Source: Lamellibrachia columna
Taxonomy: Eukaryota > Annelida > Polychaeta > Sabellida > Siboglinidae
Direction: 5' to 3'
Assembly (NCBI GenBank): GCA_963662155.1
Contig: OY759261.1
Coordinates: forward strand, 68,665,278-68,729,277
Length of the DNA stretch: 64,000 nt
Positions 42,936 to 55,160 of this stretch are shown here, one piece after another. How positions within the stretch are numbered: the stretch's first letter is position 1; every line of letters begins with the position of its first letter. The position numbers were made by a program, and so were the translations under genes. The notes under the pieces are model-generated. The model saw only the letters and a list, made by a program, of their open reading frames with translations, ran no database searches and was not told the DNA's origin.

Positions 42936-43944
42936 AGTTGAGTTTATAAACATCAGCAACTTCATCTGACAAGGAGAGCCAAGTGGTGCTTATTATGGTG
43001 GTTGAGTCAACATTAAGACATATCTACCACGTTTATTTGTTCATGTTCCAATATAAGAAGATAAATATGCAATTGACAGCCGGTAGCAGCAAAGAACTGA
43101 ACCTAGCTTGCTGCACAGTGTCGGCCGGTTTCCGGAGCTGTTTCGACTGTGGGCTGAAACAATGACATGTACATGTCGATGCCGGTGGGACTCGCCATTT
43201 GGATTATTTTAATTTAAATTTAATTTACAATGTTGTTTGTCTTTATACGCGTAGGTCAAAGAAAGCATAACAATGGATATTCAGGTATTTCCACACAACG
43301 TTGTTCAACGTAGTATATATTTGCCAATATTTCCGCTACGACCGAATGTCATATATCAAGTAAAATATAAATGTCCTGGCTTTCTGATGGTGTCACTATC
43401 ACAATTCTGTTTTCTGGCGACATGTTATTGACTATGTGGAAATGTCTCACATTTAATTTCCCGTTGGTTGCTATAACCACAATTGTTATTAGAAGTTAAA
43501 TTGAGTGCGACATTACTCGAACATATGTTTAGTTTAGCATAGTAAGAAATTATTACTAATAAGACTAGAGATCAGCTTCAAACAGCAACGGTGAAGATAT
43601 TTTAAAATAAATTGTGTCGGGGGTATACTTAGAATTGAAACAAATCGCGTGTCGGGTGTTTCTTACTAAGATGGTTTATGGCAGATCAGCAACAAAACGT
43701 ACGTCGGTCAAAACGTGCATAACGATGGATATCTAAGCATGGGATTAAAAGCATCACATTGTACAAAGCCTAACATAGTTCATGTTGGCCAACATTTAAG
43801 TATTGTTTTGAAAAAAGGTAATACTGTTGTGGTGCCATCGTTTGATAACATACAAAAATATTATTTAAACAATACATTTAGAAAGCTATATAATATATAT
43901 CTTTCTAAATGAGTTATATAAAACTGTATTTTTGCAAAGCAATG
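42936..43944. other. No recognisable gene
   Basis: About 1 kb between two loci of the same CT-bearing unit. Small frames at 42983-43165 and 43715-43912 have no recognisable homology or splice support. Confidence 0.4.
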
Positions 43945-44390
<446 letters not shown>

Positions 44391-44519
44391 GGTGATAATT
44401 GCTGGTCGATTAATCATTATTATTATTATCGTGTGCTATGATAACCACTATCATGTTTTGCACGTGGACCTTCAACATGTGTCATTGTGATGCATATCTA
44501 CATTTGAATGCATCACTGT

Positions 44520-45125
44520 AGTTATGCGATCCATCATAGTGCGTCAATGTAGCTGTGTGATCCAGTATAAGTCATGCAATCCAGTATAGTGCATCGATAT
44601 AACTATGCGATCCAGTGTAGGTCATCGATGTAACTATGCGATCCAGTATAGTGCATCGATGTAACTATGCGAACCAGTGTAGTGCATCGATGTAACTATG
44701 CAATCCAGTATAGTGCATCGATATAACTATGCGATCCAGTGTAGGTCATCGATGTAACTATGCGATCCAGTATAGTACATTGATGTAACTATGCGAACCA
44801 GTGTAGTGCATCGATGTAACTATGCAATCCAGTATAGTGCATCGATGTAACTATGCGATCCAGTGTAGTGCATCGATGTAACTATGCAATCCAGTATAGT
44901 GCATCGAAGTAACTATGCGATCCAGTGTAGTGCATCGATGTAACTATGCAATCCAGTATAGTGCATCGATGTAACTATGCGATCCAGTGTAGTGCATCGA
45001 TGTAACTATGCAATCCAGTATAGTGCATTCATGTAACTATGCGATCCAGTGTAGTGCATCGATGTAACTATGCAATCCAGTATAGTGCATCCATGTAACT
45101 ATGCGATCCAGTGTAGTGCATCCAG
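44520..45125. repeat. 31-bp minisatellite arranged as 62-bp dimers
   Basis: Unit GCATCGATGTAACTATGCGA plus TCCAGTGTAGT. In the right half copies alternate regularly between GCGATCCAGTGTAG and GCAATCCAGTATAG. Confidence 0.92.
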
Positions 45126-45939
45126 CAGAATGCAACAATATGCGCTGTATGAGCCAGATAATTGGGCCGATGTAGCTAAGTTTCCCGGCAGAACGCGTTA
45201 GTCGTCTTCATAATTAGTGCCTTACTTATGACAGAAGCATCTTATTTTCTCATCACATGACCATACCATCTCATGTTATTCATCTTGACCACTTCTACAA
45301 TTGGGGTGATCTTAATCTCCCTGTAGAGATGCTAATTCCGCTGTCTGTCCCAGTTGGTGTCACCCTGTGTCATTTGGTGTCACCCTGTGTCATTTGGTGT
45401 CACCCTGTGTCATTCGTACAGCTTTCATGTCTGCTGCAGTTATTCGACTTTGATGTCTCTGTCAAAGTGTAACATTCACTGCCAAAGATGAGAACATGTA
45501 CTAAAAAGGTTTCGTGTATGAACTGTTTGGCTTTTTTATGCACTTGTTTGTCTTTTACCAGTCGATACATACATCCTACATTCTACAATCATTGTACCAT
45601 CAAATGCAATTTAGAAGTCAGTCAATAACCTGGTGCAGTATCGTTCGATACACCGGTCGACGTGATTGACATTTCGGCCGAGGGAAGGAATCCTCTAATA
45701 AATTACATTCTCTTATCTTCTGCATTACTAACTGGCGTTATGAGAATAGCAGGGTTCAACGAATCGACAATTCTGTATTATGTCCACACAATCACGTCAC
45801 ATCGCCAATCAAGTCGAATCAGTTGTCGTGTTTGCCCAGCGAGTTGTTTCGGCAACTCTGACATGTATGTGACAACCTAATTCACTTTATAATTGATGAT
45901 GGTAGCATAAGCTCAACATCAAGTACACCAGGGAAATAT
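45126..45939. other. No recognisable gene
   Basis: Contains a 20-bp repeat TTGGTGTCACCCTGTGTCAT three times at about 45355-45415. No gene supported. Confidence 0.45.
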
Positions 45940-46255
45940 GTCATATTACAGGGTAAATTGTGCAAGTGACAGTTTTTTTTAATATACTGAGGTACACCAG
46001 TGAAATATGTCGTGTTGCAGGGTAAATTATGCACCTGACAGTTCTTTTATATTCTGAGGTACACCATTGAAATATGCCGTATTACAGGGTAAATTGTGCA
46101 CGTGACAGTTTTTTTATATTCTGAGGTACACCAGTGAAATATGTCGTATTACAAGGTAAATTGTGCACGTGACAGTTTTTTAATATTCTGGGGTACACCA
46201 TTGGAATATGTCGCATTACAGGGTAAATTGTGCACGTGACAGTTCTTTTTTATTC
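45940..46255. repeat. 67-bp tandem repeat, about 5 copies
   Basis: Unit GGTACACCAGTGAAATATGT plus CGTATTACAGGGTAAATTGT and GCACGTGACAGTTTTTTTAT and ATTCTGA; spacing 67 bp at 45991, 46058, 46125 and 46192. Confidence 0.92.
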
Positions 46256-46654
46256 TCTTTGGACACTTCCTGACACCAGGGCTAACAAATACCGAGCTGC
46301 GTCACTTGAGCTGTGTCTCTCAAGATGGCCGCATTTGTTTGTCAGCGCCACCACACAGACGGCAGCTACAACTTCCGGTTAAATATAAACCTTCCCACGG
46401 TACGGAATCATTCTATGTACCAGACATGTTGGCAAGTCACAGACTGGCGCAATTCATTGACCTGCAAGTTAAGTCAATTCTCAAGTCAATGACCTAAGTC
46501 CAAACCAAGCCTCGATTCATCTATCTGAATTCCAAGTCAAATCACAAGTCACCAGGGTTCACTAATCGCCGTGATTGTTGTGATTTGTCTGCGGTAATTT
46601 TAGTGGGACATTTAGGCTGATGCTGTCTCGCCACGACGTTAGATGATCATAATA
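46256..46654. other. No recognisable gene
   Basis: Unique DNA; an AAGATGGCCGC motif at about 46321 resembles a YY1-type site but no gene is seen next to it. Confidence 0.35.
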
Positions 46655-46710
46655 AGTAACAGACAGACAGACAGACAGACATACAGACAGACAGACAGAC
46701 ATACAGACAT

Positions 46711-46745
<35 letters not shown>
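46655..46745. repeat. (ACAG)n microsatellite
   Basis: Tetranucleotide ACAG/CAGA tract with ATACAG interruptions, directly left of a CR1-like 3' end. Confidence 0.95.
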
Positions 46746-46751
46746 CAACAA

Positions 46752-46845
46752 CACTCGATAAGCCAACGTCTTCCTTGTCCATTTGCCACCTGGAACTTGT
46801 AGTGTTTGGATGGCAATCTTGTTAAATATTATTAAACACAATAGT
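46752..46845 (+). mobile_element. CR1-like 3' end
   Basis: CACTCGATAAGCCAACGTC, TTGTCCATTTGCCACCTGG, then TTGGATGGCAATCTTGTTAA and an AT tail: the 3' terminus of the same LINE family as at 62.1 kb. Confidence 0.7.
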
Positions 46846-47109
46846 CTCGTGGATTTATACTGAGGCGCTATCATGCGGATGTCAGCCAAACGATCGTCTC
46901 GTGTCAGAGTAACGCAGCTCGGTATTCATTAGTGCTGCTAACATCCGGCAATGCTGTCTTCGTAAGTCATGCGTATTAAACATCTGAAAATTATATTACA
47001 TGGGAAACTCGATGTGGAAGTTAACTAAATGTAGTTGTCGTTAGATTGTTTACTTCGTCGATTTATGGCTCGTGATATGCTCTACATGTATGAAATAGCG
47101 TGACGCTCA
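46846..47109. other. No recognisable gene
   Basis: Short unique stretch before the pyrimidine-rich block; nothing supported. Confidence 0.35.
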
Positions 47110-48595
47110 TTGTAATTATTCGCCCTCTTCTTTCCTTCGTTGTCTTCTTCTTCATCCTTCTTCCTTTCTCCTTCCTTCGGCCTCTTCCTTCCTTCCTCCT
47201 TTCTCCCTTGTTTTTCTTCTTCCTTCGTCTTTGTCTTCTTCTTCTTTATGTTTCCTTCCATATTCCTCTTTTCTTTTTCTTCGACCTTCATCTTCGACTT
47301 CTTCCTCTGCCTTCTTTCCTCCTTCCTCCCTTCTTTTTCTTATTCTTCCTTCGTCTTTATCGTCTTCTTCTTGCCTTCCTCCTTTCTCCCTTCTTTTTTC
47401 GTCATTCGTCTTTGTCTTCTTCCTCTGCTTTCCTTTCTATTTCCTTCCTTATTTTCTTCGTCCTTCGTCTTTATCTTCTTCTTCTACCCTCCTTCCTCAT
47501 TTCTCCCTTCTTTGTCTTTTTCCTTCGTCTTTATCTTCTTCTTTTTTCTGCCTTCCTCCTGTCTCCCTTCTTTTTGTTCGTCTTTCGTCTTTATCATCTT
47601 CTTCCTCCTGTCTTCCTCCTTTATCCCTTCTTCTTCGTCCTTCGTCTTTATCTTCTTCTTCTTCCTTCCTTCCTCCTTTCTCCCTTCTTTTTGTTCTTCC
47701 CCCATCTTTATCATCTTCTTATTCCCGCCTTTCTCCCTTCTTTTTGTTCGCCCTTCGTCTTTATCTTCTTCTTCCTGCCTTCCTCCTTTCTCCCTTCTTT
47801 TTCTTCGTCCTTCGTCTTTATCTTCTTCTCCCTTCCTTCCTCCTTTCTCCCTTCTTTTTCTTCGTCCTGCCTCTTTATCTTCTTTTTCCTCCTTTCTCAA
47901 TTATTTTTCTTCTTCCTCCGTCTTTATCATCTTCTTATTCCCGCCTTCCTCCCTTCTTTTTTCGTCCTTCGTCTTCATCATCTTCTTCTTCCTGCCTTTC
48001 TCCTTTCTCCCTTCTTTTTCTTCCTCCTCCGTCTTTATCATCTTCTTATTACCACCTTTCTCGCTTCTTTTTCTTCTTTTTCGTGTTTGTCTTCTTCCTC
48101 TGCCTTCCTCCTTTCTCCCTTCTTTTTTTTCTTCCTTCGTGTTTGTCATCTCCCTCTTCCTGCCTTTCTCCTTTCTCCCTTCTTTTTCTTCCTCCGTCTT
48201 TGTCTTCTACTAATTCCTGCCTTCCTCCCTTCTTTTTTCGTGCTTCGTCTTTAACATCTTCTTCTTCCTGCCTTCCTCCTTTCTCTCTTCTTTTTCATCG
48301 TCATTTGTCTTTATCTTCTTCTTCCTGCCTTCCTCCTTTTTCCCTTCTTTTTCTTCGTCCTTTGTCTTTGTCTTCTTCTTCTTCTTCCCGCCCTCCTCCT
48401 TTCTCCCTTCTTTTTCTTCGTCCTTCGTCTTTATCATCTTCTTCCTCCTCCCTTCCTCCTTTCTCCCTTCTTTTTCTTCGTCCTTCGTCTTTATCATCTT
48501 CTTCCTCCTCCCTTCCTCCTTTCTCCCTTCGTTTTCTTATTCCTTCGTCTTTATCTTCTTCCTCTCCCTTCCTTCCTCCTTCTCTCTTTGTAGGT
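47110..48595. repeat. 1.5-kb homopyrimidine minisatellite
   Basis: Plus strand almost only C and T. Degenerate unit of about 57 bp built from CCTTCCTCCTTTCTCCCTTC, TTTTTCTTCGTCCTTCGTCT and TTATCTTCTTCTT. Ser/Phe/Leu-rich plus frames (up to 479 codons) and Lys/Glu/Arg-rich minus frames are by-products. Such tracts can form intramolecular triplexes and block polymerases. Confidence 0.95.
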
Positions 48596-49195
48596 GTCAT
48601 GTCTGGCCATCATGGTCCTGCACACATTGATGTCCTTCGCAGTTGTCAGCAGTTCGATGTCATTGGTTAGTCTTTCAACCTGAGCATGGAACCACATTGA
48701 TCAATGATACGCTCAAGACGTCAAAAACGGTCAACCACGTATTTGCAAGCAATGTAACTCAGGAAAATATGGACAGTATGCCAGACTCGGTTTAGAGGTT
48801 TCATGCAAATACATTACATGGTATCACATTTAGGAAGGTAAACGTATCGAAATACATGGGAAAAAAGTAAATGTGTTAAGTTTTGCTTAATTAATGTGCA
48901 AGTTGCTAGGCCATTATACAAACACTTTGTAAATCGAGGGGTGCACAAGTTTGGCTTGGTGAAAATGTCATTCCAAAGCCCTGGACAATCCTTCAAATTT
49001 CAAGAGTTATACATGCAGCTACAGTCAATGACTTCCAATCAAACTGTAACCAGTTTTAACCAGTGTCAATGATTTTTTATTTGGAGGGGGAGGTTATGTA
49101 TGAGCTAGGAGACTCCTTGCCCTAAACCCTGCTACAAGGTAAGACATATGACATTCGATCAAATATAGCCGTTTGTCCCGTGTGCATGCACTCAC
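48596..49195. other. No recognisable gene
   Basis: AT-rich sequence without supported features, up to the candidate minus-strand exon. Confidence 0.35.
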
Positions 49196-49254
49196 CATAG
49201 TCAACAGGCGAACAAGGCACGATAGTTTGACAGCATACTTGGTCTTCGGTGCAC
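49196..49254 (-). CDS. Candidate 59-nt Cys-rich exon
   Basis: On the minus strand a good acceptor (TCCTCTTTCCTCAG) and a consensus donor (ATG|GTGAGT) bracket 59 nt. One frame reads CTEDQVCCQTIVPCSPVDY, Cys-rich like a secreted-protein module; entry phase 2, exit phase 1. A second frame is also open (APKTKYAVKLSCLVRLLTM). No neighbouring exon was found, so it is a candidate only. Confidence 0.3.
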
Positions 49255-49744
49255 CTGAGGAAAGAGGACAATGAAACGACGGGGCTCGATATTATCGACG
49301 TCAACTGGCTACATCCTATAGTATGCCTGCGACTGTACCCCTCAAATGGGGTAGCACAAATGTGTCCCACAACAAGACCCGCATGGGTTGTGTTGGGCAA
49401 TCCACCATAGGCAAAGTACATGCAGACTTGTCTACGCACAATCTAGGTCAATGGAGTGAAGCATCATACAGCCTAATGGTGAATAGACCAGCTTTACAAA
49501 AATCATTATACAAACAGAACACGGAAGCACTCGCCGTTATAATTAGAGGCAATTGTTCCCACGCAATTAAACACGTGTTATTCACGACAACGTGTTGATT
49601 CTATTACATACGATACCAGAAAAATCGGAAATATATCGAAATTGTGTGTCCGTATGTACCCCCTTTTTAAAAATGTGAATCCCTTATCGTACGTAAACCA
49701 CCCCGTGAATCTCCAATAATATGAAAATTATATTATTATTTTCA
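49255..49744. other. No recognisable gene
   Basis: Unique sequence; the overlapping frames at 49122-49598 show no recognisable domain. Confidence 0.35.
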
Positions 49745-50040
49745 TATATTGTTGGTGGGTACATGCTTTTTGAGAGGAGGTTCACGCTTTAGAGAGGAGG
49801 TTCACGCTTAAGAGAGGAGGTTCATGCTTTAGAGAGGAGGTTCACGCTTTAGAGAGAAGGTTTCATGCTTTTGAGAATTCTGTTCACCTTTTTTAAAATA
49901 ATATAATCTTCATTTTATTGGGGGTTCACGCTTTTGAGAAGGGGGTTCACATTTTTGGAAAAGGGGGTTCACGTTTATAAAAAATACTAAATACTATTAT
50001 GGGAGGGGTACACGCTTTTGCGAAGCGGGCTAACATTGTG
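49745..50040. repeat. Degenerate GGTTCACGCTTT repeats
   Basis: Five copies of a 20-bp AGGTTCACGCTTTAGAGAGG unit (about 49785-49870), then looser GGGGGTTCACGCTTTTGAG-like copies to about 50030. Confidence 0.85.
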
Positions 50041-50417
50041 AAAAAAGGGGTTCAAATTTAAATAAAAAATATATTATCTTCATGCTATTGGGGACAGTAA
50101 CTGTCAAAATAATATAGCGCAACGGGTTCATGTTTACGTCACTTTGAAATTTGGTATAAATAGTCCATGCGAATGGAACCTTATTGGGCAGCCGGTGCAT
50201 GGGGAAATACGTTAGTTGTGACCAACAAAGACATGACATAATTGTTTTAGCTTTGTTGTTTGTTGACAGAAAGATAGCATTTATTATTTGGCTGTCCATA
50301 GCTTTGTGTCCTTCGATTTAATCGTTCAATAGCGTATTTTTAATGTACGTGTTTCTCAATATATATTATGTCCTAGAAAATGCAACTCACCTTGTCTTCG
50401 TCTTGTCGTTTCTGTGA
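50041..50417. other. No recognisable gene
   Basis: AT-rich; no supported exon. Confidence 0.35.
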
Positions 50418-50580
50418 TTATCTTTGTTGTCCTGCTCTTTGTAATTATCTTTGTTGTCCTGCTCTTTGTAATTATCTTTGTTGTCCTGCTCTTTGTAATT
50501 ATCTTTGTTGTCCTGCTCTTTGTAATTATCTTTGTTGTCCTGCTCTTTGTAATTATCTTTGTTGTCCTGCTCTTTGTAAA
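50418..50580. repeat. 27-bp minisatellite, 6 copies
   Basis: Unit TGCTCTTTGTAATTATCTTT plus GTTGTCC, nine codons long, so frames remain open. Copies are virtually identical. Confidence 0.95.
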
Positions 50581-50664
50581 TCTTTTCATTTGTGTGTGTG
50601 TATATCATTTATTCGTACATAATAGTTTAGGTGCAATTGAATAAAACAAAAAACCAATGGCAGC

Positions 50665-51240
50665 TTAACAAGTGCAGAGTGCGTTAATCATGTTGTTAAC
50701 ATCGTTTTTTGTAAAACCGGGTAAGTCAATCTCGTTATTGGATACACGCAATAATTCGAGTATGCACCAAGCGATTCCTGTCAGCTCTGGCTGACTGAAA
50801 AGACATTGTCTAAGTGCGTGGTTCACGTTAATATCTAGTACATATATTGCATACCTATGCCGAATAACCGCTATATTTCGGCCAATTGGTGATTGAGCTG
50901 AGTTTATAGCCCGCCTAACGAAGTGCCTAACAATGGCGTTGCGGCTAGTCAACATTAAATCCACAAACTTGCAAAATCGCTTCACCAATTGAATGGATAT
51001 ATGACAGGTGTTAATTAATTGTCCTAAAAGTGCTGTATGCGTCATATAACTGACGTTTAAGATGCGCCTGACGCCTTTGTTCCAAGTCACGCAAAAATCG
51101 TTGAACCCTTTATCATGTAATGCCCATAGAGTTGAGCCATAATGGGTGCTACAATAAGACTGAAATAGACGAATATAACAATCAATATGTAATGTCGTGT
51201 GTCTAAGAAATGTTTTGTATTCCACTACTTGCCACGTCCT
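50665..51240 (-). mobile_element. Non-LTR retrotransposon ORF2 C-terminus
   Basis: An uninterrupted 186-codon frame encodes the region after the RT: LFQSYCSTHYGSTLWAL, TWNKGVRRILNVSYMTH, LLGQLINT and KRFCKFV. The Y.S.YGS.LW ... W.KG.RRIL...TH..LL pattern is common in LINE proteins of the CR1/L2/Daphne type. It ends in NMINALCTC and a stop. The RT itself is missing, so this is a 5'-truncated copy, and it differs from the lineage at 51.6-53.9 kb. Confidence 0.75.
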
Positions 51241-51639
51241 GTAATGTTGTCGTTATATATTGCAATTATTTTCTTAATATAATGATAACGTGTCTGATGT
51301 TAAAATGTTGTCAAGATCAATTAATGATACTACTTGGTTAATCTTCTCTTAATTATTTATGATGGCTGATTTTTTACTTGAACATACGCGAACGTAATTT
51401 GCGATGGGACACACGAGTTGGAGTGTCAAGGTGCGGTGATGTCCCCGTCTGTCAACGAGGAACCAGAGACTGGACATTATTAGATTGACCTTTGTAGCTG
51501 TTCGACGACTCGGTCTAATTCAGCCGGACGGGTTGCGTCATTTGGTGTCCAAGGCATACACAGGGCTTATCAGTTCAGCTACATCATTGATATCCTAGAA
51601 GCGAGGTATCTGTATCCATGTTTGTGCTGGCAAGTAATA
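51241..51639. other. No recognisable gene
   Basis: Gap between two LINE fragments; no supported feature. Confidence 0.35.
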
Positions 51640-53882
51640 TATTTAAGGACGCATCACGCCAATGCGCATGGCGGTTAGCTGATCGGCTAGTCTTTTAGAT
51701 GTTGAATGAGACTTGTTTAGAACAAATCTAGAGAATTGCACGATATAGTGCTTGAAGGTAGAGCGTTCTACACTTTAACGGTAGACGGGAAAAAACTGTT
51801 TCAAAATATGTTGGATGTGTGTCTAATTTGAAGAAATTGAGTATTGTATTTACGTGAGCACCTATACCTGTTTGATGTATAATGGGATATATATATGTTT
51901 GTGTCATTGTATTTAATACACAGTGTTTGATCTTTGTCCTTGTCTGGGGGGGGTTCCCGTCCAAGGTCTCTAAGTAATGTTATTATAGTTCCTGGTTCTC
52001 TAGAATAATTATGTTCGCCAGATCGGGTAGCTTGTCTGTGTGCTCTTTCTGGAGTTTTAATGTTCTTTATGCAATGTGGATGCCGGGGTGATATATTGCA
52101 TATTCTAGTATTGGACGGACTTGTGTAGCACATGCCACTGATTTAATGTGGGTTGGACATTGATTTTATTTTCTGCTGATAAGTACTTGTTGTGCTTTAT
52201 TTGCAGTTGTTTTAGTTTATGTTATCCAGGTTAGTGTATGTGTTAGTTGAATGCCAAGATAGCAGTGTGAGTCAACAGATTTGAGTTGCTGGCCACAGAA
52301 GGTGTAAAGATTAGATGCGGGGTTTCTGGTGGCTGGGGTAATAAAACACGGAATTACATTTCAGGAGCCATGTGTCCTGCTATTTGTCATGTTTTAATAG
52401 ATAATTTTGAAGGAGAGAAGTGCCTTCGTCTCTGTTGACATGTGTATGTAAACGGTAATCATATGCAAAGAGGCGTACACGTGTAGGGAGGTGGTCTGTT
52501 AGATAATTTATTTAAAGAAGGAAAAGGAGCGGCCCCGTGACGGTCCTGAGGTACCCCAGACGTAACCATGGTTGGTGAAGATGTCGACCAATTGATGACT
52601 ACTTGTTGGGACCTTCCTGTAAGGAAACTGTCTGTCCATGTTGCTATGGAAAGAGAGATACCGTACTATCTTAGTTTATGGATTGGTCGTTTATGTGGAA
52701 ATTTCTGAACTATTTTAGTGAAGTCGAGAATGGCCATGTCAACTGATTTTTTTTATTAAGGGATTTGCTTATATCATGAATTGTCTGAATAAGCTGCGTT
52801 GATCTTTTAGCACGGAAGCCATGTCGGTGATCGGTTAGAATTTGGCGTTGTTTGAGTTGTTTCATCATATGACTGTGTACCATGTGTTCTAATAGTTTGG
52901 AGACGACAGGTGTCGGTGAAGTTGGTCTGTAATTGACTGTTTCTGCCCTGCTACCCTTCATGACAATGACAGTAACATTGGCTTCTTTCCAGGCATCACG
53001 AACTTGGCCATAGTCGACTGACAATTGGAATACATTGTGGAGAATTGGTGCTAGATTAGCGGCATGTATTTACATGGTTTGAGAATGATTTAAGTCTTTC
53101 CTTTATGGTATTGAATAATAATTGACTAATGTGGGACAACTTAGCAGAACGTACGTGTTTGTGTTTGTGTTTGTGTTTGTGTTTGTGTATGGATTTCTTG
53201 ATTTTACAGAACTCTTGCAAGTTTTCTTACTGTTTTCTTTGTTATGTTGAACAGCCGTTTTTTTCTTTTACACATTTTCTTTAAGTCTTTCGTAAACCAG
53301 GGAAGATTATTTCTTGATGGCTTGGTGTAGTGAGCCGATGGGGACACATTTGTTCATGATGTCCGTGATTCTGGTGGAGACATTTGTCACTGACCGTCAT
53401 GTTGTTATTTAGTAAAAAGTATTATGTGAAGTTGTCAAGAAGGTTGTGGACGCCAACACTGTCGGCTTTACCGATGACGACTGCACATTGGCCGGTGTTT
53501 ATGTTTAGGTGAAATGTTGGCATAAATAATTGCTGTGCTATGGTCTGCTATGCCGTCTACTTCGCTGAGCTTCTTAATTAAATCCGGTCTGTTAATCAAC
53601 ACAAGATCGATAATGTCCTTAGTGTTTCCTTGTGCATGGGTGGGTTCTTTGACATGTTGTGTTAGACCATATTCTTCTAGGAGATACATTACTTTGTTGG
53701 CAGCGGTTGTGATGTATCCATTATTGGGCCCAGTTGATGTTAGGAATGGTAAAATCGCCAGCAGTAACACCAATATGGGTGTTTACCTTATTACCTAGGT
53801 TTGCTATGGCTAGGTCCAGTTCATCTACCTGGGTTCTGTGTGCATCTTCAGGGGATGACAGAAAGTACATGTTGTCATTTAA
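51640..53882 (-). mobile_element. LINE (CR1/L2-type) with endonuclease and RT, decayed
   Basis: Minus-strand element. In order: end of an APE endonuclease (TQVDELDLAIANLG, AGDFTIPNINWAQ, then EYGLTQHVKEPTHAQGN, DIIDLVLINRPDL, GIADHS; 53.88-53.47 kb); a pre-RT linker; RT blocks WKEANVTVIVMKGSR, NYRPTSPTPVVSKLLEHMV, ILTDHRHGFRAKRSTQLI (53.02-52.71 kb), SFLTGRSQQVVI and SGVPQ (about 52.6 kb), a mutated catalytic box FAYD instead of FADD (about 52.46 kb), HCYLGIQLTHTLTW and ATQVRPILEYAIYHPG (about 52.1 kb), and FSRLPLKCRTLYLQAL near the end. Many frameshifts and stops: inactive. Confidence 0.85.
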
Positions 53883-53884
53883 CA

Positions 53885-54350
53885 TGATTCCAGAACTGAG
53901 AGACATTATTTATGACGAATGCCTAAAAGAATGTTGCTTAACAACCCTAGAGGCTAAGAGGACATCAAAGAGGACACTAAAGAGGACAGCAAAGAGGACA
54001 TCAAAGAGGACAGCAAAGAGGACATCAAAGAGGACAGCAAAGATGACAGCAAATATGACATCAAAGACGACATCAAAGAGGACAGCAAATAGGACATCAA
54101 AGAGGACAGCAAATTACAGTTTTTAGGATATTGAATGGGAATGAAAATACTGATCGAAATATTTTTCTCACTTCAAAAAGATAGATAGATAGAGATAACA
54201 TTACTAAATGATCAGTGTAGATTATATATCAGGAAGCGCTCTGAGGACAATAAATGAATGGAACAAATTGTCTACAGATTGTGTAACTGCTAGCAGCATG
54301 AATATGTTTAAAAACAAGGTTGACACATATCTCAGGAAGGCAAGTTACAC
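53885..54350 (+). mobile_element. CR1-like C-terminal fragment with internal expansion
   Basis: Plus-strand continuation abutting the minus-strand LINE. It encodes MIPELRDIIYDECLKECCLT then TTLEAKRT, where a 12-bp AAGAGGACATCA/AAGAGGACAGCA pair has expanded (about 53960-54115), and later ILNGNENTDRNIF, INEWNKLSTDCVTASSMN and FKNKVDTYLRKASYT. Same family as 60.8-62.2 kb. The 3' UTR has been replaced by a 32-bp repeat. Confidence 0.78.
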
Positions 54351-54520
54351 TTCAGACAAGTAGAGCAACCTTGTGTGATTACTTCAGACAAGTAGAGCAG
54401 CCTTGTGTGATTACTTCAGACAACTAGAGCAGCCTTGTGTGATTACTTCATACAAGTAGAGCAGCCTTGTCTGATTACTTCAGACAAGTAGAGCAGCGTT
54501 GTCTGATTACTTCAGACAAG
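54345..54520. repeat. 32-bp tandem repeat, about 5 copies
   Basis: Unit CTTCAGACAAGTAGAGCAGC plus CTTGTGTGATTA, beginning at the last codons of the CR1-like ORF. Confidence 0.92.
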
Positions 54521-54814
54521 GACGCACTGAAGTGGATCGGCGAACTGACCAACTACATTCTGGACAAAAATAACCTTTCCTGTTTAGCATGGTTGCTGAT
54601 ATGAAGGCCCACTTATAGCAGAACATGTTGAAAGATCAGCTGCAGTAAAAGCAGGTTGGCTTTGCGCAAATTTACACAAATTGACATTCTATCAATACTC
54701 AATGACGTAATGTTATTTCACGGAAACTCGTCTTGAAACGATACGTCACTGTTGTGCATGCACTATTTTAATTTAATATTCATATTAAGGTTTGTTCATT
54801 TTAGTAGCGTTAAA

Positions 54815-55160
54815 GTCGTTAGATCTGGTAAGGCTCAAAATAGTGGATATCAAAAAGAGTAAACACATGATAGGGTCAAGGCTGGTCATGGGCGTGACTT
54901 CCATCCTTTCGCCGATCACATGACAAAGTTATTAAATTTCACCAAAGGCAAAATTCATGAGTTTTCAGCCTTTCCATTTTCACTTCAATAAATTATGCAT
55001 GCATAATTAAATAAAGTAATAATTTGTCTGATGATTTCACAAAAATTACACACAAAAGTTGCACAAACGAGCTATCAATTCGTAGTGGATACTAGGCAGA
55101 TCTGAATTTTCGCAAAATGAATTTGAAACGAGTCGGGCCAAAAAAATTATTTATGAGGCA
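54815..55160 (+). repeat. Interspersed repeat copy
   Basis: Same family as 36165-36480 (GTCGTTAGATCTGGTAAGG, GATCACATGACAAAGTTA), here with a single copy of the 34-bp internal segment. It includes a right part (GCAAAATGAATTTGAAACGAG) that is shared with 35425-35560. Confidence 0.7.

Noticed and set aside
46321..46335. AAGATGGCCGC motif as a promoter/initiator
   Set aside because: A single short motif without CpG enrichment or a downstream exon.
47100..48670. Ser/Phe/Leu-rich frames of 357-479 codons and Lys/Glu-rich minus frames
   Set aside because: By-products of a homopyrimidine repeat, which cannot contain stop codons on the plus strand and rarely on the minus strand.
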